Under the pieces are notes generated by a model, which worked only from the letters and a program-made list of their open reading frames with translations, had not been told where the DNA came from and did no database searches. A DNA stretch of 64,000 nt from Epinephelus fuscoguttatus. Taxonomy: Eukaryota > Chordata > Actinopteri > Perciformes > Serranidae. Shown piece after piece: positions 10,246 through 20,790 of this stretch. The translations under genes and the position numbers were made by a program. The DNA lies in NCBI RefSeq assembly GCF_011397635.1, contig NC_064754.1, positions 31,352,543-31,416,542 of the forward strand. The letters are read 5' to 3'. Positions within the stretch are counted from its first letter, which is position 1; each line of letters opens with the position of its first letter.

Positions 10246-12510
10246 TCCCTGGTGTTACTGTTGATTTATTTGTGTTTAATAGCTTGTCAATCATTCAACC
10301 CTGCAGTCTGATAAACATGGTCACAGTATGATTCTATCACCTGTGCCCCCAGAAATTTTTCATAGGGGTGGCCACTAAGGGTGGCACACCAAAACCAAAA
10401 GCCATAACTGAATTTCACCAGTTCTATCATGTTGTTGAAGTATACCGTAAAACTTAAATTGACAGCCTATTCCCAATTAGACAGCCAATCTCTATCACTA
10501 GCCTGCTGTAGCTACATTTTGACAAAGGCCTGTCTCAATTAGAAGCCTGGTCTATGGGCTGCCAAACATTTCATTTTTATAGAAGTTGGATTTATAAAAC
10601 AGGATTGTTGACTACCCACTTGAGCTAATGTTAATTAACTGCTTAGATGGCTGCATAAATATAAATGTTCAAACTTTTGTCAATATGGTGATGCTACATA
10701 TTGTTAGCTCACTTCATTTTACTGAAACCATGAGCACCAGAGAAGACTGGAATTTATTCAGATTTACCAGCATGACGAAAAAACAAGTGGTGACTTCCTT
10801 CATCTAAAGCTGTCATAAAGTCTACAAAAGTGTTTGTCATAAAATTAATCCAAGTTATGAATATTGTTTTAACAGAATAAAGTGGTGGTGTGTTGGTATG
10901 GCGGGTGCCTTTATCCTCAGGTGCCGTGAAAAAAGTGTCATAACATAGCTTATAATTATTGCATTATATCTATAATTGGTTTGATTATGATTTGGTTTAG
11001 ATTGGTTTGGTTTAGTTCGTTTCGGTTCAGATCAGTTCAGTTCAGTTCTAGTTTAGTTTAGTTTAGTATAGTTTAGTTTAGATTGGCTTGGTTTAGTTCA
11101 TTTCGGTTCAGTTCAGTTCAGGTTTAGTTTAGTTTAGTTTAGTTTAGTTTAGTTTGGTTTGGTTTGGTTCAGATCAGTTCAGTTCAGTTCTAGTTTAGTT
11201 TAGTTTAGTTTGTTTTGGTTTAGTTTAGTTTAGTTTAGTATAGTTTAGATTGGTTTGGTATAGTTTGTTTCGGTTCAGTTCAGTTCAGTTCAGGTTTAGT
11301 TTAGATTAGTTTAGTTTAGTTTAGTTTAGTTTAGTTTGGTTTGGTTCAGTTCAGTTCAGTTTGGTTTGGTTCAGTTCAGTTCAGTTTAGTTTAGTTTATT
11401 TGCACATACATGTATAGAAAATAAAAGTAAGCAAAAAATAGCTTATTAAATAACAATTGTACATAAAAAGAAAAAGATAAAAGTGAAGATTGCAGAAGAA
11501 CTAAGAAGTAATACAAAATTATTAGAGATGCACAATTTACAAAAACAAACAAACAAAAACAAATTACAAATGAATCAATTTAAGTGTGAAGGGCCTTTGG
11601 AAACTAAAGTTCTTTTCAGATGTTTTTCAAATGACAATAATGTAGATTGTAGAGAGTAACTGGTCCTCTGTATTTCAATAAATATTCATTAAGATGTTGA
11701 TGTTTGTTTGTTTTACTGTAAATGAAGGTGAAAGCAGAAAGGAGGCTCACTATTAAAGCACATTTTGGAAATATTATTTCAAGAAATATCTCAGTGGATT
11801 TTGCTTTCTTCCAGGTACATGCAATACAGGGACCATAGTTCACACAGCTTTTACTTACCGTAAAGTGAGTTTTGAATATTCCACTGCACTGATGCCCCTC
11901 CCTCTGGAAAGAGTACATGTTACTGTGACATGCAGATCACTAGAATACCTGCAGTCTGGATATAAATAGCTGGTATTATAATTATTTTGATCCAAAGATA
12001 ACGAGGAACATTGTTAGCATTATTCTTTGGAGCACAGCTGCAGCTGGGTTTTACATATAAACAGATGAGGAGATCATGAGATGCAGCAGGTAAATAATGA
12101 CTCTCAATATGGGTTAACACTTTCACTCTCCATCTCTCCATCTCTCTCCTGCCTTCCTCGCTCTGTTTCACTCTCTCTCTCCACATAAAAAAAACTACAT
12201 CCTCATTTTGAGATGCAAATGTTTCTAGTTCTGTGTTAGAAAGGTGTGCAGAGAGACAGGAGATGTGACAGCAGTCTACTGATATCATGACGAATGACGG
12301 TTGAGAAATTTAGCTGAATATTTGATAAAGTGTGATTTAGAAAAAGCTGAGGACTGAGGGGACGATCACTGAATCACAGGTAATCACATTTTTCTGTTTG
12401 TTTGTTTTTTGAGGAGTGTGAAAAAAAAAATATTTCGGCCAGTTTGGTTGACGGTGTTATAATGAATAGGTTTTTTTCTTACATTTTTTTAAAAAAAAAT
12501 TTCTATTGTG
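10246..12510. other. Intergenic region between gene B and unit C
   Basis: Contains the gene B 3' region (an AATAAA at 10876-10881 is a possible but distant signal), a dispersed repeat at about 10350-10470 that recurs at 62758-62880, and the pentanucleotide array. No signal-peptide exon for unit C could be found here; the ATG at 12287 meets a stop after five codons. Confidence 0.5.
10993..11397. repeat. Pentanucleotide array GTTTA/GTTCA
   Basis: About 400 bases of tandem TTTAG, TTCAG and TTTGG pentamers alternating in blocks. Confidence 0.93.
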
Positions 12511-12636
12511 AGTTTACAGTCTGTGAGAGGATACAAAGGAGGAAATGTTTACATGAACTGTAAGTACAATGATGATGTAAAGCATCATGCAAAATATTTT
12601 TGTAGAGACGTGCTCGCTTCATGGACGTTAAAATAA
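12511..12636 (+). pseudogene. Decayed V-type Ig exon of unit C
   Basis: The frame reads VRGYKGGNVYMNCKY ... KHHAKYFCRD, clearly the first half of a CD300-like Ig domain (first core Cys, then YFC). It ends in TAA at 12634-12636 before any DAGTYWC half. No splice acceptor gives the family phase: the AG at 12511-12512 and the AG at 12518-12519 are both out of phase 1. This is read as the dead Ig exon of unit C. Confidence 0.65.
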
Positions 12637-14500
12637 AATAATGACTGGAAAATCCTACACCTAAGAACATGAAAATATAGTAGAGTACAATTTTGAGATA
12701 CTTATATTTTACTTGAGAATACTAGAGGATTTTGTAAATTTTATTTTGTGCTAATTTATACTTCATCAACGAGTAGTAATGTAGTAATGTACTTTTTACT
12801 CCATACTTAGGCAAAGTTACATGAATTTACAAGACATTCAGCCATCTTATAAGATAAAACTAGTAGTTAAAATTATCTTTATTGTAACAAACTGTGACAG
12901 TTTTATAATACTTATTACTGAAATTCTATTTTCTCCATCAGCTATGAGTGATGGTGGTGTTATACTGTACATACACGCTATTTTCTTCAGCACAAAAAAA
13001 AAAAAAAAAAAACACATAAAAAAATTCACACATTAGTGAGTTTATTATTTTCCCTTTGTTCCTCTGGAGGGTTTGAGTTGGGTGGGGCTCAGTGAGAGAA
13101 AATTAATGCCATGTCCTGTCAGGATTTAGAGCACTGTTCAGTTACTGTTGATCAAATCTGATATAACCACATCCATACTGTGCTCATAAAGCAAAATAAA
13201 GTCCTTTTTATTCAAGCGATTGAGTCGCACAACTACATTTTTCCTTTCCAAACTCATTACATGTCGTAAAAATGATGTAGTGAGGGAATTTTTTGAGCGT
13301 AGTGACCTTCATGTCACAACTTCACAACAATGGCAGGGCTGTTGCTGCTGTCACAAATTTGCATCACTGCCGGTGTGAATTGTTTGATGTAGATGAGTAT
13401 TTTGCATTTTCATGTCATTTATTTCACATGCCCCAGTGCATATGGCCTTAACTAAAGTTCTCTGTGTTAAATTCTTAATAAGTCAAGTAAATATATATTT
13501 TTTTTTAATTTAATTGTTGCTCATTTATGTTATAGACAAATACTTAAAATGGGAAGAAGGAGTGTTCAGGGGCTTTCATTTAATAGAATAATTAAATGAT
13601 AATGACATAACCACATGATATGATCATGTAACCTTCACGGGCAGCTGTGTTTCTGCATAATTAGTAATAATAATTAACGAGTACTTTTCCTTTCATACTG
13701 TTTTTCTTTTAAAACTTTACACATTATGTATTTCACCAAATTAAGACTTTGAATGCATGGCCTTTACTTGTAATGGGATATATTAAAGGGATAGTTCATA
13801 ATTTTATGGCTTTTGAGGTACATATTCATAGACAGTGGTGGACAAACTACACAACTCTATTAGTCAAAGTATAGAAACTCCTGATATATATTCCTCCAAT
13901 ACAAGTCAAAGTTACTGTAATGGAATACTTGCTTTTGGAAAAAAGAACCTAAGTCATTTGACCAAACATATCACAACAACTGTATTTACTACAAGCACAG
14001 ACAACTATGACAGACAATTATTTTAAATACTAGTATTACTGTAAACGTTGTGGCATAGTACACTTTTTATTTTTATTTTAATGCACATTTTTATTTCTGT
14101 TTTATTTTATTACTTAATATTTACACACTATTATTTTATGCTCTTATTCCTACTTCTTATTATTCTCTATTATTCACATCAGAGTGACTGTAACGAATCA
14201 TAATTTACCCTTTTGGATCAATACAGTATTTCTGATTCTGATTTGTTTAAAATAATTAAGCAAATGATGACATCCCTCGACATGCTTTCTCAGGTGATGA
14301 AGTTTGTGCACGGTAAAAAGAGAAAACATTTCAAACTTAAGACGTGGACTTGACGTTTGGCCATGGGTAACCTGATGGGGAATCTTCATCTCCATCTGCT
14401 GCTGTAGCCATAGTAACACCGCATAACCAAATACATCAGCCCGTTGATGACCTCACCCCTCTACCTGTCTCTATACTAATGAGCTGCTCAATATATAATA
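12637..14500. other. AT-rich non-coding DNA
   Basis: No gene-like frame or splice-bounded exon seen. Contains short A and T runs and a CACAAAAAA tract near 12990-13020. Confidence 0.4.
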
Positions 14501-14515
14501 ACCCAAACACCACTG

Positions 14516-15855
14516 TGGGCTAAGTAACCCCCCTCACGGCAACGGTACTCCCCGATGGCAGTGGCCCCCCTGAGCAGAAAAATCCACCATGCCACACCAC
14601 AAAAGCTGCTCAGGAATGGCCTGAGGAACATGACAAAAAGCTCAAGGTGTCAACCTGGCCTCCAAATTCCCCAGATCCAAATCTGATCAAGCATCCATGG
14701 GACATGGTGGTACCTCAGAGATACCTCCAATCCAAGGTGGGGCCTTCCTGGATCAGTCTTGTCTCTGACATGTCAAGGTATGCAGGGGCGAAAATCCCAT
14801 TTCATAGTTGGGGGGGGGGGGCAATAAGCAGTAAAATTTTAGAGAATAATTCCAGGGGGGGACAAGGAAAAAAAGTTGTAGCCTCTCTTTTAAACAGTAT
14901 CTTTTACCGCAATTTGACACTTTAATCTTCTCTCTATCTCTCCAACAGGCAGAGTGAATGTCTATACTTATGAGAAATGGCTTAACAACTAAACATTTCC
15001 TGCAATTAAACTGGTAAACTGGTTTATAAACAGTGTGCCACTGCGCACCTCACAACCGTGCATAATAGTTGCGCGTAATGACCGATCCTCGTCGGTTAGA
15101 CTGCACGTCTTTTATGTTTGTCTCACTGACAGGTGGAGAGCCTACAGACAGGTACCCATAGCTACGAGCCGCTCTGTCACTGACTGCTCTTGTCCTGTCC
15201 TCTCCCTCTGAGTTAAACTGTGTCTGTGTGAGTGTACATCTTACCCCGCGATGCGTGATGTGGGCAGCCAGGTCCAGCCACACGCTGCAACTGCTGCCAA
15301 GTACTAAGGCTGCTAGCCCTGCCCGTTGGCAAGAGTGTGGGATATACTACTACTAGGAATGGGGGGGGCTAAATCTTTTAAGATTTTTTTTTAAGATTTA
15401 GCACATTATTGCGCAATTATAATGAGCACTGCTTACATTGTGCTTTCAATAAATACTACTGCATTGTTCAAAATTATTAATTGTGTCTCAAATTATTCTA
15501 GGGGGGGACAGCTTTACTGAAGGGGGGGTCATGTCCCCCCTGTCCCCCCCAGGATTTCCACCCCTGAAGGTATGGACACATGACCTCTGGAGGGTGTTCT
15601 GTGCTGTCTGGCTGCTGGCTTTGGATCGTTTGAGAGCTGTCAGTTGTGAGGTGGGGTACCAGCACTTCCCAAGATGCTCAATCAGATTGGTGTGTGTGGG
15701 AGACTTGGAGGCCAGGTCGACACCTTGAGCTTTCATTCCTCAGGCCATTCCTGAGCAGCTTTTGTGGTGTGGCATGGTGCATTTTTCTGTGGGGGGGGGG
15801 GGGCACTGCCTTCAGGAAGTACCGTCACTGTGAGGAGGGGTTACTTAGCCCATGT
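14516..15855. mobile_element. Inverted pair of Tc1/mariner-like fragments split by a hAT element
   Basis: The left arm (14516-14782) and right arm (15575-15855, reverse complement) share GGGCTAAGTAACCCC, CACCATGCCACACCACAAAA and GGCCTGAGGAA, making a long inverted repeat. The left arm translates to STWPPNSPDPNLIKHPWD and the right arm (minus) to DLASKSPTHTNLIEHLGK. These resemble the C-terminal WPxxSPDLNPIEHxW block of Tc1/mariner-type DDE transposases. Both are broken. Confidence 0.6.
14783..15566. mobile_element. Non-autonomous hAT-type element, 784 bp
   Basis: Ends are inverted: CAGGGGCGAAAATCCC at the left and, read inward, CAGGGGTGGAAATCCT at the right. The 8-bp target-site duplication AAGGTATG flanks it exactly (14775-14782 and 15567-15574), the length typical of hAT insertions. 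The interior has several G runs and no transposase. Confidence 0.85.
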
Positions 15856-15972
15856 TTTGGCTGATTAGTGTATTTTAGGTAACTTCCAATATTTCGAATT
15901 AGTTTGCATGCAGGACTTAATTCACCACTGAGTATTTTGGAACAAACATAATGAGAGGAAATACCGTAGTGA

Positions 15973-15974
<2 letters not shown>

Positions 15975-16010
<36 letters not shown>
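15975..16010. repeat. (TG)n microsatellite
   Basis: About 18 TG units just upstream of the candidate stalk exon of unit C. Confidence 0.93.
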
Positions 16011-16013
<3 letters not shown>

Positions 16014-16078
16014 GTATGCAGTAATTTAGCTTATGCCTTGTCATTCCCCTAACCTTGTGGCTTTTTACACTCGCACAG

Positions 16079-16150
16079 CTGACAGAAAAACCAAAAGAGA
16101 AGACTACCTGGGAGGAGACGAGGAAGACCATAAGAAAGACATGGAGCTAG
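16079..16150 (+). CDS. Unit C candidate stalk exon
   Basis: Seventy-two bases between TTTTTACACTCGCACAG and CTAG|GTGGTC, phase 1-1 and open. Highly charged (TKREDYLGGDEEDHKKD). The donor is weak, so this is tentative. Confidence 0.4.
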   Translation: MTEKPKEKTTWEETRKTIRKTWS

Positions 16151-17106
16151 GTGGTCACTTTGATTACTGCTGCAGCTGTACATACCTCACTAAATATGCA
16201 CAAACACTGAAACAACTGCTCCTTTATGAATGAATCCTGACAACAGTGAAACTCTGCTGATAGCATGTTTTCTTTAACAGCTCCAACTTTTTGCTCTTGG
16301 TTGCAGAAGTGATTGTCCCTTCGGTAGTGTGTGGTGCACTGATTCTGATAGTTGTGTTTGTACTTGTCCTATGCAGACACAGACTGTCCAGGACACTAGG
16401 TAAGGGATATACAAACACACATACACATACTTTTTTTTATGAATTTGTAGTTTTATAAACATTCTTCTTGTCTTGAATTCTCCTTTTTCTGGCAGGAAGT
16501 CATGTCAGTATATTACAAAACAGATCATGTGATGCTGATTGACTGAATTAAGGAGGCAAAGATGTATGACGAGCGTAACTTCCACCTGATTTTGACTGTG
16601 ACGACTTTGAATGCAGACAGCTAAAAACACCCGGCTGATTTTATCTATTCAAATGTTCCTTTTCTCAGGGTGCTGTGCTGCAGGGGGAGCATCAGAGCAG
16701 AGGACAAACGCTCAGCATTACACAGAGGTGTGTGTGTTTCTGTGTTTATGAGTTTGCATATGAGTACAACAGCAGCATGAATCACACTGCTCCCCTTTTT
16801 CCTCTGCAGGGAAATCATGGAGAGCCCCACTATGAGGAAATACAGATGCAGAACCAGCAGGTGAGCGCAGGAGGCGTACTGCCGTCCGTTTATGCCACCG
16901 TCAACCCTCCTGCAGACCAGCTCCACTATGCCAGCGTCAATTTCCAGAAAGACTCTGTCTTGACAGACAGGAATGCAATCTCTGACATGAATAAAACTGT
17001 CTCCTCAGCCTGTGACTACTCTATCACTAGGTCTCAGGGTGCCACCTATCCTGCAGTAGCTGAGCAGACGCTCTATTCTACAGTCACAAAGCCTGGGGAA
17101 GCATGA
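16079..17106 (+). CDS. CD300-like unit C: stalk, transmembrane and ITIM/ITSM tail (Ig exon lost)
   Basis: 3' half of a third cluster member: exons 16079-16150, 16307-16399, 16669-16727 and 16810-17106. An acidic/basic 24-residue stalk is followed by a transmembrane exon (VIVPSVVCGALILIVVFVLV, then CRHR) and a tail with SVYATV and LHYASV (ITIMs), TLYSTV (fits the ITSM TxYxxV/I) and further YEEI, YSIT and YPAV sites. It is the longest and most tyrosine-rich tail of the three. The last frame is open for 99 codons, so the tail has been preserved or lost its Ig partner only recently. The only upstream Ig sequence is the stopped remnant at 12511-12636, and no leader exon was found. It may be a recent pseudogene, an alternative 3' end for gene B, or a gene whose Ig exon I missed. 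Confidence 0.55.
16307..16399 (+). CDS. Unit C transmembrane exon
   Basis: Ninety-three bases between CTCTTGGTTGCAG and CTAG|GTAAGG, phase 1-1. Encodes a 20-residue hydrophobic helix followed by CRHRLSR. Confidence 0.75.
16669..16727 (+). CDS. Unit C juxtamembrane exon
   Basis: Fifty-nine bases between TTTTCTCAG and GAG|GTGTGT, entering in phase 1 and leaving in phase 0. Ends HYTE, which joins a tyrosine-rich next exon. Confidence 0.6.
16810..17106 (+). CDS. Unit C terminal exon, ITIM/ITSM tail
   Basis: Acceptor CCCTTTTTCCTCTGCAG, then 99 codons to TGA. Carries HYEEI, SVYATV, LHYASV, DYSIT, TYPAV and TLYSTV, several spaced about 20-60 residues apart as in paired ITIM/ITSM receptors. Confidence 0.75.
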   Translation, partial: GNHGEPHYEEIQMQNQQVSAGGVLPSVYATVNPPADQLHYASVNFQKDSVLTDRNAISDMNKTVSSACDYSITRSQGATYPAVAEQTLYSTVTKPGEA

Positions 17107-17475
17107 GATAGACACCTGCTGATGTTAGCTGTACAGTCTTTAAGGGAACCTGTTGTGACGGATTTGTATCTGTCCTGTGTACATACTGTCCATACACCCG
17201 GACTATAGAAAAGTAATTTTAGCAGCATTTTTGAGTGATGAACCCTATAATTTGGCACAATGTAGAGTTTACCAGTTAGCTAGTTAGCATCTATTATGGC
17301 TGTTTAGCTAATAATTTCACATATAAAGACTAATATTAATGGGAATGTGCGCTGATTAAGATGATTAAAATCCTGCTTGAGAATACTGTTGCCACTGGCT
17401 CGGGTCAGTCACATTTAAATCTTTGGCAGATACTCTCATTATTTGTCTAACTGAGACTGCTGAAGCTTCAGATTA

Positions 17476-18020
17476 ACCTCTGAATACATGTAACTGGTGG
17501 ACTCTAGTGTTGACTGCTGTGTGTTGATATGAAGAGGCCCAGACCGTGGATATCTTTGGAGGCGATCTCTGTTTACTCCTGACAGCAAGTGGCAGAAACA
17601 AAATCCTCCGTCAAACACAACCACAAACCACATACAAACTCAAGACACAAATTAAGTGACACAAGATTATGTTAGCATAAAATTAATTTATAAACATCTT
17701 AACAGTGTTAAAACATGGAAATTACTATGAGAGCGACGTACCTCTCCCACTGAGCTCAACAGCAAAAGGGGAGAGGTAAGGCGGGAGACACCCCTTTATA
17801 GGTGGGGTACCTGCAAAGGTGACGTAGGGGGACAGAAACTGAGTACCAAACATTCCACATATTGACTATGGAGGCCGAGCATGTCAGGTAATAACAATTG
17901 AAACTAATTTTGTGGAAATGTAATACTTAATATTACAAATGTACATTTGACTTTGTCACACATATCACTGCTGTATAACTGACCCTGCTGCGTAAATTTT
18001 TGCACAAAGTGAGTGCTGCT
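17476..18020 (+). repeat. Dispersed repeat, copy 1 (hairpin plus TATA-like box)
   Basis: Shares long stretches with 63020-63690, e.g. AACTGGTGGACTCTAGTG, GGATATCTTTGGAGGCGA and TGACTTTGTCACACATATCA. Contains the arms ACCTCTCCC / GGGGAGAGGT around a 20-base loop and then CCCCTTTATAGG. The class is unknown; a solo LTR is possible. Confidence 0.75.
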
Positions 18021-18094
18021 GATTTTGTCCCCCATCACTTACATTGAAAGTGCCTTTCATACCCAACTTAAAGGCCAGTGACTATGAGCAGAGG

Positions 18095-19400
18095 TGGGAC
18101 CAAGTCATTGTTTTGTAAGTCACAAGTAAGTCTCGAGTCTTTGCACTCAAGTTCCAAGTCAAATCTTAAGTCAGCATTAACGAGTCCCAAGTAAATGTTT
18201 AGTTTTGAATCCTTAACAAGTCTGCGCTCTTCACCGATTGTAATGCCCTTTTAACATCAGAACAATAATACCTTACATTTACAAAAATCATGAAAGCTTT
18301 TCAAAATTTGTACTTATTTATCAAAAAAGGTTTGTCAGGCTGAGGGAAGATGATAGCTGTTGGAGATGCAACAGAGAAAGTGGCACATGCTTTATGAATG
18401 TGAAATAGTGCATGACTTCTGGTCAGCTATTGTCAAATATATTGATAGTGTACTTTAAACAGAGGGTCCGGCCTTATGTACACTGGCGTCTTACTGATGG
18501 AGGCTAACCTGTCCTCAAAAGTATGTTCTTGGGTGAAATTAGCCCTCATCACCGAAACAGGATAGCGCTGAGACACTGGAAGTCAAAAAAGAAAATCAGC
18601 TTCAAAGAATGGAGCAGTGAAGTGGTGAGGATAACTTCTTTTGAGCAGCTTACTCACAAAGTTAATAGTAGTTCAAAGGTTTTCAGACATATTTGGGGTC
18701 CATACCTGGAGATGGTCGGTAAAGATGATTAATGCGTCAGCTGATATCTGTTGGTCTTGTCCTTGCTCTCTGTGCACTATATAATTGTTTATGCGAAGTG
18801 GATGAACATGAGACACAATATGATGTAGTATGTTGTATATCAGCCTGTGTTACACACTGCCAAGAAAAATGTGCATGCCCTTTTCTTTTTTCCTTATTCT
18901 TCTTCTTTCTTTTAATTTTTGAATATTGTTTGTACATTTGTAATGTACCTGTTCAAATGCTGAAAAAGTAGCCCTAATAAAAAGTTTAATCATAAAAAAA
19001 GTTTTCGCATCTCCATCTGTGATTTTCAATCTGCATGTTTGGCATACAGCAGTTCATTTTTTGCTGACCACAGTGTAGATTTGTGCGTGAATGAAACCAT
19101 TTTTGGAAACATTTTTCTCCGACTGGCACTTAATAACAAAAGTCAGCTCTTCATGGTTCTCTCGTGGTTCAAACAGAGTAGATCTGGGGAATTAAGAATC
19201 AACTTGCTGGGAATGAAACTGATTTGATCTCAAGAAGCCTACTTTCACATCAAAAGGCTCAAGTCCAAGTAAAGTCACAAATCATTGGTGTTGGAGTCCA
19301 AGTCAAGTTGCAAGTCTTATTGGATTTTTTCAAGTCAAGTCTAAAGTCATCAAATTTGTGACTCAAGTCTGACTTGAATCCAGTCTGACTACTAGTTACT
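18095..19400. mobile_element. CAAGTC-rich teleost element enclosing an L1 relic
   Basis: Left part AGAGGTGGGACCAAGTCATT and right part CAAGTCAAGTCTAAAGTC belong to one repeat type rich in CAAGTC. Between them sits LINE-derived sequence ending in a poly(A)-like tail, so this is a nested structure. I cannot name the outer family with certainty. Confidence 0.5.
18340..19005 (+). mobile_element. L1-like LINE ORF2 C-terminal relic
   Basis: Translated pieces give CWRCNRESGTCFM and IRHIWGPYLE-like text (FRHIWGPYLEMVG at about 18680-18720), resembling the cysteine-containing C-terminus of L1-type ORF2. It has stops and shifts. It ends in AATAAAAAGTTTAATCATAAAAAAAG, split by other bases, as a poly(A) tail would. 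Confidence 0.5.
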
Positions 19401-19929
19401 GCATGCTCACAGGAACGGCATCAGCCCAATTGCCTAAACAACTCTTGGCATTGTTAATTTCTGCAGACCTTGGATAGTATCAGTACTAAAAAATCAGAAG
19501 CCCGCACTGAAGGCTAGTTTCAGTGGGCGTGTGTTAGGTTATGGTTCCTTCAGACAGTCACATAAGGAAAGGCTTGCTAATTAACTACCAAAGACAGTTT
19601 AAGACAGAAGCCAGAGAGATTTGCTCCTTGTCCTGAATTACCAGCCAGCCGTAAACTACAAGTCCCATTCTACAACAGGAGGAGCGCTCCTCCTATTAGC
19701 CGCGGTCTAGTGCTGACTGCAAATGTAAGAGCTGTGGTCGTCAGGAGGCCCATTTGGGAAAGGACCTGCTGTCAGTCAGGGCAACACATGTCATAAACTC
19801 ACTGTCTTGCCATCGATCCAATCCATCTTGCCAAACCACCTCCACAGCAGAGGCCCAGAAAACCAGACCCAGCAGGAAGACAGAGGGGCATGCTCTGAGC
19901 CCCTGTGCCACACAGAGCGCATGCAGTGG

Positions 19930-20790
19930 GAGTAAAGCTGGATTTATACTTGTGCATCAGTACTATGCAGAGCCTACGCTGTAGCCTACACACATGGCCT
20001 ATGCTGTGGTGAGCATTTATAAATGCATGGTGATATGAAGTGCTATTAAGTCTAGTTGATTCAAAACACATTAAACATGGCTCAATAGAGACAATGTCAA
20101 ACACAGGTACACAAATCGGCTTCACTATAAATTACAGGAGTCACAGACAAACACTTGTCTTTATCTGGACGTATTTTCCCCACAAATACAACATGCTAAT
20201 GTTTTTAGCACAAGGCTATGGGATTTTCCATTGTATAAATTAGCCTAGAGGCTTGCAGACTTTTCCTCTACTGATATAAAACCAGGGACATTTATCAAAG
20301 GTAACGTTACAAAATTCGGCTCTATTACAACTTACATGGTTCACCGATAAAACAGCTGTCTTATACTAAACATGTTTTCCAAACAAATATAACGTGTTAA
20401 TGCTATTAGCACAAGCCTATGGCATTTTACATTGTATAAATTAGCCAAGCGACGCGCAGAGATTTCCTCTTCTCATATGAGCCAGGATAAATCACACATA
20501 AGGCTTGAAATGTTATCTTAGCGGAGGCTTTATTGTCTTCATTATTTATTGTTTCTTCTCTATGAAATAAAAGTAAATGAAAGCTTTGTTTCCACTGAGG
20601 GAAATGGTTTCAGCTTACAAAAATAGACAGATGGGTCCATTGCCACGACGCATAGTAACATTTATGGGGAGGTGCACGTCAGGCTACGGTATAGCGTATG
20701 GCATAGGCTCTATGTCGATGCAGGGCCTATGCTGTAGGTATGGCGTCCATTCAAAGCAGAGGTATAGATCCCACTTAAAGTGTGATTAGA
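19930..20790. mobile_element. Probable MITE with inverted ends
   Basis: The left end CTGGATTTATACTTGTGC and the right end (reverse complement GTGGGATCTATACCTCTGC) are imperfect inverted repeats. Both are followed inward by CCTACGCTGTAG / CCTACAGCATAG-type text. No coding capacity. Confidence 0.45.

Noticed and set aside
12281-12382. Leader exon for unit C ending CACAG|GTAATC
   Set aside because: The ATG there meets TGA after five codons and no hydrophobic leader is encoded in any frame.
14647-14925. Host gene encoding STWPPNSPDPNLIKHPWD
   Set aside because: The text matches a transposase C-terminal block, lies in an inverted repeat and runs into the hAT insertion.
16496-16543. Extra exon of unit C after GGCAG (frame GSHVSILQNRSCDAD)
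   Set aside because: Acceptor and phase fit, but it reaches TGA within 16 codons and would remove the ITIM tail; could be an alternative end, but unsupported.
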